From positions 17,457-81,456 of the forward strand of contig NZ_JAPFFT010000021.1 of NCBI RefSeq assembly GCF_026241105.1: a stretch of 64,000 nucleotides of DNA. The letters are read 5' to 3'. The translations under genes were made by a program, and so were the position numbers. The stretch comes from Arthrobacter rhizophilus (GTDB lineage: Bacteria; Actinomycetota; Actinomycetes; Actinomycetales; Micrococcaceae). Position 1 is the first letter of the stretch. Every line of letters starts with the position of its first letter. Shown in pieces: positions 55,223 to 64,000 of the stretch. Below the pieces are notes generated by a model. That model was not told where the DNA came from and did no database searches. It saw only the letters and a program-made list of their open reading frames with translations.

Positions 55223-58023
55223 TTGACCACTTTCGTTGCAATGGGAATCCAGCAAAGTACGGCCAGCACTCCGGCCAAGGCGGCCCATAGTGCTGCATAG
55301 GGAGCGAGCAGCAGGCCTATGCCCAACGCCCCTAGGACGCCCAGGATCAGGGCCACAGCGCCGACCAAGGCATTTTCGAAGAATCGGACCTGGCCCAGCA
55401 TGTCCGGGTTCCAGCCCATGGCCTTGAGCGTGCTGAGTTGCTCGCGCCTGGCCTGGAGTTCGAACCGACCTGTGACCAAGGTCAGCACGAGGCCCACGAG
55501 AACCCCGCTGACTGCCAGGATGACACTCGGCAGGGCGACGGCGGCTGACGCCAGTCCGCTGAGGGCGCTTGCTCCCGCTGCGCGTGGGATGTCGATGAGC
55601 AAGGCGATCAGGGCACCAACGGCCGCTCCGAACACGCCCACGGCTACGGCCAGCGACACTGAGCTGAAACGGTGGGTGACCAGTTGGCGGTACGCAAACG
55701 TTAGCGGCGAATCCACGGCGATGAGGCGTTCATCGTGTTGTGGTTCCTGGTCCACGACGTCCCGGTGCCGCAATTGCTGGGCCGCGATGTAGGCGGCAGC
55801 AGAGTAAAGCACCAACACAGACGCGGAAACAATGACCGTTGCCAGGTTCCAGCTCAGAAGGCTCAACGCAATGCCTGCCAGGGCAACGATCGCCGCACCG
55901 ATACCGAATTCCTCGAGGACCCAGCTGCGGATCTTCCTTTGGGTCCAGCCCATGGCCCGAAGGATCCCGGCTTCGCTTCGTCGTTGACGGATGTAGCTGA
56001 CGGTGGAAGCGCCTGTCAGCAAGGTGGCTCCGCACAGCGCCAGGAAGAGAAGGGTGATGTTGGTGCCGGTCAGCGAGCCGGAGACGGCATCTGCCGCATC
56101 CTGCCGGACCCACGACTGCTGGACCGTGCCGAGTGCGGACTCCTTGCCGGCGTCGTCCTTGGAGTAACCGGGGACGAAGATGTTGGCGTCCTGACGCGCA
56201 GAACCGGCCACAACCGTTGCTTCGAGTCCCAGGTCGCGGATCCGGGCTGCGAGCTTGTCGACCTCCGGCTGAGCCTGCTTCCAGTTGCCGGCGGCACTTG
56301 CGCGAACCCGGACGGCATCGATCACGTTGGCGTTGGTGTTGTATCCGCGGGCCGCGGCAAGGCCGTAGTAGTCGGTGATGGCACCGGCAGACTGGCTCAC
56401 CAAGCCCGTGGCGCTCAGCGAGGGCTTGAGGCCTTTGGCCGCGGTGTCATTGCCTGAGGCGTCCTTCTGGAGCGTCATCGGGGCGGGGTCGTAGCCACCC
56501 AAGGGCAGCTTATTGACGTCGCCTGCTGCTTTCTGGATTTGGGCAGGATCAAATGTCCCGTAGACCATCGGCAAGGGAGTGGCTGGCTTGGATCCGGTAG
56601 GAAGGTTCTCACGGTACGAGCGCTCATCGACGGGCTTGCGTTGGGCCTGGTCCACGATCGCCCCAAAGGCCGACTTTTCGGGCAGCTTGTTGACAGTCAC
56701 CCAGTCACCCGGCGTGGCGGACTTGCCGACGGCGCCATTCGCGGAGGTGTCGCCATCCTTGTACTTGGGTGCGGCCGCGAAGTCCGTGCTCCACTGGGCA
56801 GGCTGGTACAGGCCTTGGCTGAAGTTGCCGGTGTTACCGAGCAACTGGCTGTGGTCGGTGGATCCGGGCCACTGCAGGGCGAACGGCGACTTTGACACGA
56901 AGGGCAGGTAATCCTTGTCGAGGGAACGCGAGACAGTGCCGACGTCATTGACGACCTTGCCGGAATCATCGATTTCCTGGATCTTCACCGAATACTTCAG
57001 GTCAAGGGAAGTTCCCTGCCGGACGATCAAGGGAATGGCCTGCGAGGCATCCGTGATCTGGCCGGACAACTTGGCCTGCTGGTACTGCGTCATGAGGGGC
57101 GCCCAGTATTTGAGCTTGACGCCGAGGAAGTCCGGGCCCTGTTCGAGCTCTTGCTGCGTGGGGCTCTTGGCGAAGAGTTGCTCAAAATAGCGTCCGATGG
57201 CGCCAGCGTTGCGGGTGTCGGCCGGCGGTGCCTTTTGCAGAGGTGCAAGGAAGTCGCCGGCCGAGCCGAGGAGGGCACGTTCTGCTGTCGGGTCGACCGC
57301 AACCACGGATTCGGTGACCTGGGGAGCCATGGGAAGCGCCACCGAGAGGTTGAAGAGGTTGTGCTCGGAGCCACCTGCAGGTGCAGGGAACTTGATCCCG
57401 GTCTCCCCTGCCGGGCCGGCAATGCGGATGCTCTTGCCCCCGGCGGTCTGCTGCTCAATGACTTGGCCCTTGCCCAGGGCGCCTTCAGCGCTGGTCTGGA
57501 AGAGGGTTTGCTGGGACACTCCGTCGGAGCTCACGGCAGAGGCTGTCAGGCGGTACTTCTTGGGCTGGGCGGGAAGGACGGATTCCGGCGCGGGCCACTT
57601 CTTGGTGTCAGTTCCTGTGGGGTCTCCCGCAGTGGCACCACCAGCCAGCCCTGCGTTGTAGCCGAGGTAATCCATCGCATCAAGCCGCGGGGTCTCCAGG
57701 TTCTGCGTCACCCGGGAGACGAGGCTGATGGGCGCTGCAACGGACGTGCCACCCAGCCCACGGATCTTCTCGAGTTGCTGGAAGCTGATGCCACCCTGGC
57801 CGTTGGCGATGTCCGGCTGGATGAGTGCCCCGCCAGCTTTGTTATTCCCGGCTTTGGCTTGCACCAGGATGTCGTACAGGCCCCGTGAGTTCTCATCCAC
57901 CGTCCGGTTCAGCGCGGCCTGCGACTGGCTCTGGATGAATACGGACAAGCACATGGCGACGATCAAAATGGCCGCGGTCAACAGCAGCACGCGGCTTCTG
58001 ATGAACCTCTGGACGGCGTTCAT
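55219..58023 (-). CDS. FtsX-like ABC permease with large extracytoplasmic domain
   Basis: The 934-residue protein has one N-terminal membrane helix (about 9-32), then a very long outside domain (about 40-640) without known motifs, then a C-terminal block (about 650-934) with two FtsX-like units. Each has an xxAMGW motif, RRSEAGILRAMGW and RREQLSTLKAMGW, before membrane helices. The start is ATG 58023 with GGGAG 5 bases upstream. It forms a pair with the ATPase gene. The large domain suggests a mechanotransmission or lipid/peptide export role rather than simple uptake. Confidence 0.85.
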   Translation of the reverse strand: MNAVQRFIRSRVLLLTAAILIVAMCLSVFIQSQSQAALNRTVDENSRGLYDILVQAKAGNNKAGGALIQPDIANGQGGISFQQLEKIRGLGGTSVAAPISLVSRVTQNLETPRLDAMDYLGYNAGLAGGATAGDPTGTDTKKWPAPESVLPAQPKKYRLTASAVSSDGVSQQTLFQTSAEGALGKGQVIEQQTAGGKSIRIAGPAGETGIKFPAPAGGSEHNLFNLSVALPMAPQVTESVVAVDPTAERALLGSAGDFLAPLQKAPPADTRNAGAIGRYFEQLFAKSPTQQELEQGPDFLGVKLKYWAPLMTQYQQAKLSGQITDASQAIPLIVRQGTSLDLKYSVKIQEIDDSGKVVNDVGTVSRSLDKDYLPFVSKSPFALQWPGSTDHSQLLGNTGNFSQGLYQPAQWSTDFAAAPKYKDGDTSANGAVGKSATPGDWVTVNKLPEKSAFGAIVDQAQRKPVDERSYRENLPTGSKPATPLPMVYGTFDPAQIQKAAGDVNKLPLGGYDPAPMTLQKDASGNDTAAKGLKPSLSATGLVSQSAGAITDYYGLAAARGYNTNANVIDAVRVRASAAGNWKQAQPEVDKLAARIRDLGLEATVVAGSARQDANIFVPGYSKDDAGKESALGTVQQSWVRQDAADAVSGSLTGTNITLLFLALCGATLLTGASTVSYIRQRRSEAGILRAMGWTQRKIRSWVLEEFGIGAAIVALAGIALSLLSWNLATVIVSASVLVLYSAAAYIAAQQLRHRDVVDQEPQHDERLIAVDSPLTFAYRQLVTHRFSSVSLAVAVGVFGAAVGALIALLIDIPRAAGASALSGLASAAVALPSVILAVSGVLVGLVLTLVTGRFELQARREQLSTLKAMGWNPDMLGQVRFFENALVGAVALILGVLGALGIGLLLAPYAALWAALAGVLAVLCWIPIATKVVK

Positions 58024-58233
58024 AGGGCTCCCTGAGTCCTGGATTGCGGGTGCGCACACGGCTCTCCCTGAAACCATGCCGAGGCAATAGGAATCCATTG
58101 GGTGTGTGCAAAAGGTATTGGCCGGCCTGCCGCCGGATCCGAATTTCGGACCAAGCCATTGTAGGCAGACCGGCCAATGATATGTGGCCGATGTGAACTG
58201 CGGCACACGATTCTAGCTCAAACGGTTCGGATT

Positions 58234-59829
58234 CTAGTCCTCCAGATCCACTTCACGAACCATGTCGGCGCCGATGCCGGCCTTGATTGCTTCAAGGACC
58301 TGCTGCGGCACGGAAGTGTCGATCGTCAGCAGCGCCAGGACCTGGCCGCCTTCACTCTGGCGGGCCACCTGCATGCCGCCGATGTTGATGTTGTTCATGC
58401 CGAGGATGTGGCCGATGGTGCCAATGACGCCCGGACGGTCAGCGTAAGAAACAACCACAAGGTGCTCGCTGATCGGGATTTCGACGTCGTAGCCGTTGAC
58501 GCCCACAAGCTTCTGGACCTGCTTGGGCCCGGTGAGGGTGCCGGCCACGGAGATCTGGGAACCGTCGCTGAGTGCGCCGCGGATGGTCAGGACGTTGCGG
58601 TAGTCCTCAGCCTCCGACGTCGTGATCAAGCGGGTGTTGATGCCGCGCTGCTCGGCGATGACGGGTGCGTTGACGTAAGAGACCTGCTCGGTCACGACGT
58701 CGGCGAACACGCCTTTGAGGGCGGCGAGCTCGAGGACCTTCACGTCCAGGCTTGCGATTTCGCCCGCAACTTCGACGTCGATCTGCGTCAGGGACGCGTG
58801 GGTCAGTGCTGTGAAGATCCGGCCGAGCTTTTCGATGAGCGGAATTCCGGGCCGAACCTCGGAGGCGATCACACCGCCGGCAACGTTGACGGCGTCGGGC
58901 ACGAGTTCGCCGGCAAGGGCGAGGCGCACAGACTTTGCCACGGAAACCCCGGCTTTTTCCTGGGCTTCATCGGTGGAGGCACCCAGGTGGGGGGTCACGA
59001 TGACGTTGTCCATGCCGAAGAACGGCAGGTCGGTGCTCGGCTCCTTGACGAACACGTCGATACCGGCGCCGGCGATCTGACCGTCTTCCAGGGCCTCGTG
59101 AAGGGCTTCCTCGTCGATCAGGCCACCACGGGCCACGTTGACCACGTAGGCCGTTTCCTTCATCTTCTTGAAGGCATCGGCGCCCAGCATCCCCACGGTT
59201 TCCGGGGTCTTGGGCATGTGGATGGTGATGAAGTCAGACTTCTCCAGCAGTTCGTCCAAGGTGACCAACTTGACGCCGAGCTGGGCTGCCCGGGCCGAGG
59301 TGATGTAGGGGTCGTAAGCCAGGATCTCGGTTTCGAAACCCTGGAGGCGGGCAGCCACGAGGGCGCCGATGCGTCCAAGGCCGATGATGCCGATCTTCTT
59401 TTCGAAGAGCTCGATTCCCGTGTACTTGGACCTCTTCCACTCGCCGCCCTTGAGGGCGGAGCTGGCCTGCGGGATGTGGCGGGCAAGGCTGAGGATGTGT
59501 CCGACCGTAAGTTCGGCTGCGGACACAATGTTCGACGTCGGGGCGTTGACCACCATGACACCGGCTTGGGTTGCGGCCTTGATGTCCACGTTGTCCAGGC
59601 CGACGCCGGCGCGGGCGATGATCTTGAGGTTCTTGGCTGCGGCAATTGCCTCGGCGTCCACCTGGGTGGCTGAACGCACCAGGATGGCGTCGACGTCGAC
59701 GATTGCGGAGAGCAGCTGGGAGCGGTCCGCACCGTCGGTTTGGCGGATCTCGAAGTCCGGACCAAGGGCCTCGATCGTGGCGGGCGAAAGTTCCTCAGCG
59801 AGGAGTACTACTGGCTTGGTGCTAGTCAC
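58234..59829 (-). CDS. serA: D-3-phosphoglycerate dehydrogenase
   Basis: SerA oxidises 3-phosphoglycerate, the first step of serine synthesis. The 531-residue protein has the NAD site GIIGLGRIGALVA near residue 147, the catalytic NVARGGLIDEEAL and PHLGASTDEAQ, an intervening domain and a C-terminal ACT domain (about 455-531; VVSYADRPGVIGTIGHIL) for serine feedback. This is the long type found in mycobacteria. The start is GTG 59829 with AGAGG 7 bases upstream. It follows ilvC and its terminator. Confidence 0.97.
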   Translation of the reverse strand: MTSTKPVVLLAEELSPATIEALGPDFEIRQTDGADRSQLLSAIVDVDAILVRSATQVDAEAIAAAKNLKIIARAGVGLDNVDIKAATQAGVMVVNAPTSNIVSAAELTVGHILSLARHIPQASSALKGGEWKRSKYTGIELFEKKIGIIGLGRIGALVAARLQGFETEILAYDPYITSARAAQLGVKLVTLDELLEKSDFITIHMPKTPETVGMLGADAFKKMKETAYVVNVARGGLIDEEALHEALEDGQIAGAGIDVFVKEPSTDLPFFGMDNVIVTPHLGASTDEAQEKAGVSVAKSVRLALAGELVPDAVNVAGGVIASEVRPGIPLIEKLGRIFTALTHASLTQIDVEVAGEIASLDVKVLELAALKGVFADVVTEQVSYVNAPVIAEQRGINTRLITTSEAEDYRNVLTIRGALSDGSQISVAGTLTGPKQVQKLVGVNGYDVEIPISEHLVVVSYADRPGVIGTIGHILGMNNINIGGMQVARQSEGGQVLALLTIDTSVPQQVLEAIKAGIGADMVREVDLED

Positions 59830-59891
59830 CGGTGACCTCTTTAGCTCTCTTTTTCAGGTGGGGTTTTGGTGAAACGATTCTTTGACGACGA

Positions 59892-59921
59892 AGGCCGGAC
59901 CCGGTATACCGGGTCCGGCCT
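59892..59921 (-). terminator. Terminator of the ilvBNC operon
   Basis: A 30-bp perfect palindrome (arms GGCCGGACCCGGTA and its complement) lies about 95 bases past the ilvC stop and 60 bases before serA. It folds into a tight hairpin with almost no loop; the following T-run is weak. Confidence 0.75.
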
Positions 59922-60014
59922 CCATGCCGGGCGGCTTCATTTCGAGCCTATCCCGAACGGCGTTCTGTGTTGAATTGCTACGGCGTCTGCCGCGGCGTCA
60001 ACGGGTGCCTCTTA

Positions 60015-61112
<1,098 letters not shown>

Positions 61113-61137
61113 CTAAGACGGTGTCTTACTCAGTGTC

Positions 61138-61650
61138 TTAGGCGCTGCGTAGAGCCCTGTCACTCATGGAGCGGGATCCCCGTCCAACGGCCAAGGTGCC
61201 GGACTGCACGATTTCGCGGATGCCGAATGGCTCGAGCACAGAAAGCAGCGCCGCGAGCTTTTCCGGGGTACCGGTTGCCTCGATAACCACCGAGTCCGTG
61301 GAAACGTCAACCACTGAGGCACGGAACAAGTCTGCAGCTTGGGTGACTTGCAGGCGTGTCGCGGCATCCGCACGTACCTTGACCAGGATGTGGTCACGTT
61401 GCACGGAAGATTCTGGGGTCAGCTCGACAATCTTGATCACGTTGATCAATTTGTTGAGCTGTTTGGTGACCTGTTCGATGAGGTCGCCGTCGGCGTCGAC
61501 GACGACGGTCATGCGGGAAATCCCGGAGACCTCGGTGGGGCCGACGGCGAGGGAGTTGATGTTGAAGGCGCGCCGGGCGAAGAGGCTGGCCACGCGGGTC
61601 AGCACGCCGGGCTTGTCTTCGACCAGAACGGACAGTGTGTGACGGCTCAT
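61138..61650 (-). CDS. ilvN: Acetolactate synthase small subunit
   Basis: IlvN is the valine-binding regulatory subunit of acetohydroxyacid synthase. The 170-residue protein has the N-terminal ACT domain (HTLSVLVEDKPGVLTRVASLF) and a C-terminal regulatory domain. Start is ATG 61650 with GAGGAGG 7 bases upstream, at the ilvB stop. A hairpin-forming stretch at 61112-61142 overlaps its stop codon. Confidence 0.97.
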   Translation of the reverse strand: MSRHTLSVLVEDKPGVLTRVASLFARRAFNINSLAVGPTEVSGISRMTVVVDADGDLIEQVTKQLNKLINVIKIVELTPESSVQRDHILVKVRADAATRLQVTQAADLFRASVVDVSTDSVVIEATGTPEKLAALLSVLEPFGIREIVQSGTLAVGRGSRSMSDRALRSA

Positions 61651-61652
61651 GG

Positions 61653-63554
61653 CTAGTCCTCCTCTTCCCATTCCGGGGTCATGTTGCGGGCAACCTGGAT
61701 CTGGTCGTTGGAGACTCCGGTGGGGACCATCGGCCACACCATGGAGTTCGGGCTGACCACGAAGTCGATGACCACAGGGCGGTCATTGATTTCCAGTGCC
61801 TTCTGGATGGTGGCGTCGATGTCCTCGTCCCGCTCGCAGCGGAACGCGGCGCAGCCGTACGCGTCCGCCAGCTTGACGAAGTCCGGGATACGGACGGTGT
61901 CGTGGCCGGTGTTCAGGTCGGTGTTGGAGTAGCGGCCTTCATAGAAGAGGGTCTGCCACTGGCGCACCATGCCCAGCGAAGAGTTGTTGATGATGGCAAC
62001 CTTGATGGGAATCTTGTTGATGGCGCACGTGGCCAACTCTTGGTTGGTCATCTGGAAGCAGCCGTCGCCGTCGATCGCCCAGACCACGCGGTCCGGTTCA
62101 CCGACCTTGGCACCCATGGCTGCCGGCACGGCATAACCCATGGTTCCGGCGCCGCCGGAGTTCAGCCAGGCATGGGGACGCTCGTACTTGATGAATTGGG
62201 CGGCCCACATCTGGTGTTGGCCAACGCCCGCAACGTAGATGCCTTCCGGACCCGTGAGCGCACCGATGCGTTCGATGACCCGCTGGGGGGCACTGAGTCC
62301 ATCTTCGGGTTCGGTCCAACCCAGGGGGTAGGTATCGCGGAGGTTGTTGAGGAATGCCCACCAACTGTCGAGATCCGGGGTGCCGGATAGTTCGAAAGCG
62401 GTCCGGACGGCCTCGGTCAGTTCCGGAATGATCTCCTTGACGGAGCCCACGATCGGAACGTCGGCCACGCGGTTCTTGGAGATCTCCGCGGGGTCAATGT
62501 CCGCGTGGATGACCTTTGCATGCGGAGCGAAGGTGCTGAGGACCCCCGTCACCCGGTCATCGAAGCGCGCACCAAGGGTGATCAACAGATCGGACTGCTG
62601 CAGTGCGGTGACCGCCGAGACGGTGCCGTGCATGCCCGGCATGCCGACGTGCTGGGGGTGGGAATCCGGGAACGCTCCCCGGGCCATGAGAGTGGTCACC
62701 ACGGGCGCGCCCGTCAGCTCCGCGAGTTCGCGCAGCTCGGCCGAAGCATGTGCCTTGACCACACCGCCACCTACGTACAAGACGGGCTTGCTTGCCGCGG
62801 CGATCAGACGGGCCGCTTCGCGCACCTGCTTGTTGTGGCCGCGGACCACTGGGCGGTAGCCCGGCAGATCGATCTTGGGCGGCCAGGAGAAGGTCATGGT
62901 GCCTTGCTGGGCGTTCTTGGCGATGTCCACCAGTACCGGTCCAGGACGGCCTGTGCTGGCGAGGTGGAAAGCCTCGGCCATGACGTGCGGAATGTCGTTG
63001 GGGTCCGTCACCAGGAAGGAGTGCTTGGTGATCGGCATGGTGATGCCGACGATGTCCGCTTCCTGGAAGGCATCCGTGCCAATGACGGAAGCCGATACCT
63101 GGCCGGTGATGGCGACGAGCGGCACGGAGTCCATGTGGGCATCCATGATGGCGGTAACGAGGTTGGTGGCACCGGGGCCCGAGGTGGCGATGCAGACGCC
63201 AACCCGTCCGGTAACCATGGCGTAGCCTTGGGCTGCGTGGCCGGCTCCCTGTTCGTGACGGACCAGGATGTGATTCATCTTGGAGGCCATCAAAGGGTCA
63301 TAGGTGGGGAGGATCGCGCCACCGGGCAAACCAAAAATATCGTCCACGCCGAGTTCTTCGAGCGAGCGGACAATAGCTTCCGAGCCGGTCATCACCGTTG
63401 GGGGTACAACGTTGTTCGGCCCGAGTACAGGAGAGAGAGTTGCAGCATTGTCGACGACGGCGTCAGCCGGACGGTCGACCTTATCCGGAGCTTTGGGGGC
63501 TCCAGCGGACTTTGCAGCCATCAGCGAGGGGCTGATCGGCGATCCTTTGCTCAT
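61653..63554 (-). CDS. ilvB: Acetolactate synthase large subunit
   Basis: IlvB is the TPP-dependent catalytic subunit that makes acetolactate or acetohydroxybutyrate. The 633-residue protein has [12 protein letters not shown] near residue 75, the catalytic glutamate in [15 protein letters not shown], and the TPP motif [15 protein letters not shown] 50-residue N-terminal extension precedes the conserved part. Start ATG 63554 has AAAGGAAGAG upstream. It follows a leader peptide and attenuator. Confidence 0.97.
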   Translation of the reverse strand: MSKGSPISPSLMAAKSAGAPKAPDKVDRPADAVVDNAATLSPVLGPNNVVPPTVMTGSEAIVRSLEELGVDDIFGLPGGAILPTYDPLMASKMNHILVRHEQGAGHAAQGYAMVTGRVGVCIATSGPGATNLVTAIMDAHMDSVPLVAITGQVSASVIGTDAFQEADIVGITMPITKHSFLVTDPNDIPHVMAEAFHLASTGRPGPVLVDIAKNAQQGTMTFSWPPKIDLPGYRPVVRGHNKQVREAARLIAAASKPVLYVGGGVVKAHASAELRELAELTGAPVVTTLMARGAFPDSHPQHVGMPGMHGTVSAVTALQQSDLLITLGARFDDRVTGVLSTFAPHAKVIHADIDPAEISKNRVADVPIVGSVKEIIPELTEAVRTAFELSGTPDLDSWWAFLNNLRDTYPLGWTEPEDGLSAPQRVIERIGALTGPEGIYVAGVGQHQMWAAQFIKYERPHAWLNSGGAGTMGYAVPAAMGAKVGEPDRVVWAIDGDGCFQMTNQELATCAINKIPIKVAIINNSSLGMVRQWQTLFYEGRYSNTDLNTGHDTVRIPDFVKLADAYGCAAFRCERDEDIDATIQKALEINDRPVVIDFVVSPNSMVWPMVPTGVSNDQIQVARNMTPEWEEED

Positions 63555-63652
63555 CGGACTCTTCCTTTGGGGATCTTCAATTAGTGAAAGTTACTGCTTG
63601 GGTACTGCGTTCGTGCGGGTTCTTGCTGAATGCGCTGTCCCCCGCGGGAAAT

Positions 63653-63689
63653 AAAAAAACCCCTCAGCCTTGCGGCTCTTCGAGGGGTT
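63653..63689 (-). terminator. Attenuator terminator upstream of ilvB
   Basis: On the minus strand AACCCCTC and GAGGGGTT pair as an 8-bp outer stem, with an inner AGCC-GCAA-GGCT hairpin, followed by a run of at least seven T. It lies between the leader peptide stop (63717) and ilvB (63554), as expected for amino-acid-dependent attenuation. Confidence 0.9.
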
Positions 63690-63716
63690 GCGCGTGACGG
63701 TTCGTTACCAGTCGGG

Positions 63717-63785
63717 CTAGGAGGCCACGCGCTTGGTAAGTACGACAGTGCCCACGGTGGCGCCGACAGTAACGAATGCGATCAT
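63717..63785 (-). CDS. ilvB leader peptide
   Basis: A 22-codon open frame begins at ATG 63785 (MIAFVTVGAT...) with GAGGGAA about 12 bases upstream. It has 6 valines, one isoleucine and one leucine, including a Val-Val-Leu run at residues 14-16. The terminator lies about 28 bases past its stop. Ribosome stalling at valine codons when valine is scarce would favour an antiterminator. Such a leader is known for the C. glutamicum ilvBNC operon. Confidence 0.88.
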   Translation of the reverse strand: MIAFVTVGATVGTVVLTKRVAS

Positions 63786-63808
63786 GCGTTCAGTGTTCCC
63801 TCTTTGTG

Positions 63809-63837
63809 AGATAAGTGTCAAACGATGAAGATGTCAT
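63809..63837 (-). promoter_or_regulatory. Candidate sigma-A promoter of the ilvB leader
   Basis: On the minus strand ATGACA (63837-63832) and TTATCT (63814-63809) are separated by 17 bases and match the -35 and -10 hexamers well. Transcription would start about 15-20 bases upstream of the leader ATG. A small palindrome GTGGAC-n6-GTCCAC lies just upstream (63846-63863). Confidence 0.5.
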
Positions 63838-63885
63838 CTCACTATGTGGACCTCTTTGTCCACGGATTGGTCCTACCCCGGCCCC

Positions 63886-63920
63886 TCACCCAAGTGACTC
63901 GCAGTTGTTGTCGTTATGAG
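63886..63920. repeat. Left half of the palindromic repeat, second copy
   Basis: This stretch matches 10911-10945 at 30 of 35 positions (shared TCACCCAA, TGACTCGCAGTT, TGTCG, TGAG). The right arm is missing: after the loop the sequence changes to an unrelated one, which may be the end of an insertion element. Confidence 0.85.
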
Positions 63921-64000
63921 ACGGGCAAAGTCAACTGGTCAGAGCAACGCTCGGGTTTAGGCTGCCTGCAGCAGCTGGTTGAGCCGGTTGGCTGGGGTTT
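63921..64000 (-). mobile_element. Possible end of an IS30-type insertion element with transposase tail
   Basis: A minus-strand frame enters from the right edge and ends at TAA 63957-63959 with ...TPANRLNQLLQAA. IS30-family transposases of actinobacteria commonly end with TPAxRLNxLL. Beyond the stop, GCGTTGCTCTGACCAGTTGA (minus strand) has the look of an IS30 terminal inverted repeat. Only the last 14 codons and the end are visible, so this is a resemblance, not proof. It starts where the palindromic repeat breaks off. Confidence 0.45.

Noticed and set aside
58177..59673. Plus-strand open frame opposite serA
   Set aside because: Antisense of serA; no ribosome site or protein features.

Overview
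The window is one continuous piece of the core chromosome of a high-GC actinobacterium, most likely an Arthrobacter-type member of the Micrococcaceae (Arthrobacter, Paenarthrobacter or Pseudarthrobacter). This rests on strongly GC-biased codon use, frequent GTG/TTG starts, the protein sequences themselves, and gene order. From memory of the Mycobacterium tuberculosis chromosome, the order amidohydrolase-ffh-glnB-amt-ftsY-smc-mutM-rnc-DUF177 ... coaD-rsmD-recG-DAK2-thiL-DUF3515-ddl-gpsA-leuD-leuC-ltbR-gltX-FAH-leuB-serA-ilvC-ilvN-ilvB follows the conserved block around Rv2915c-Rv3003c. The genes that break this order are the accessory part.

Layout. 1-4.5 kb: a VOC-family dioxygenase-like gene (runs off the left edge) with a palindromic operator candidate, an amidohydrolase, thiC under a TPP riboswitch, and an alpha/beta hydrolase. 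4.5-12.2 kb: ffh, zwf, the ammonium module amtB-glnB (glnD is not next to it), an MFS exporter, a long palindromic intergenic repeat and ftsY. 12.2-22.2 kb: smc, a Tat-type exported beta-propeller with an MFS protein, a small holin-like membrane protein flanked by a duplicated mutM tail, mutM-rnc-rpmF-DUF177, and coaD. 22.3-29.4 kb: an aminotransferase with a spermidine-synthase-like methyltransferase fold protein, then rsmD, recG, a DAK2 protein and thiL. 29.4-32.9 kb: a secreted metzincin-type metalloprotease with four C-terminal repeats, and a DUF3515 lipoprotein. 33-39.6 kb: ddl-gpsA-plsC-murA (cell wall and phospholipid synthesis) and leuCD with the divergent regulator ltbR. 40.4-48.3 kb: DUF1697, tRNA-Glu and tRNA-Gln, an unusual heptad-repeat membrane protein, a HAD hydrolase, gltX, an FAH protein, an MBL protein and an SGNH lipoprotein. 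48.4-64 kb: ilvE, leuB, a sortase with a putative non-LPXTG substrate, metG, an ABC exporter pair, serA, and the ilvB-ilvN-ilvC operon behind a valine-rich leader peptide and attenuator. At the extreme right is what looks like the tail of an IS30-type transposase, apparently inserted into the palindromic repeat.

Functionally the window centres on branched-chain amino acid synthesis (ilvBNC, ilvE, leuB, leuCD, ltbR), serine synthesis (serA), thiamine synthesis (thiC, thiL; ilvB itself needs thiamine diphosphate), ammonium uptake, the signal recognition particle pathway (ffh, ftsY), chromosome condensation and repair (smc, mutM, recG), RNA processing and translation (rnc, rpmF, rsmD, gltX, metG, two tRNAs) and envelope precursors (murA, ddl, plsC, gpsA). 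Most genes lie on the minus strand. The most interesting accessory items are the sortase/NVQTA protein pair, the heptad-repeat membrane protein, the repeat-bearing metalloprotease, the mutM-tail duplication and the palindromic repeat with its apparent insertion.
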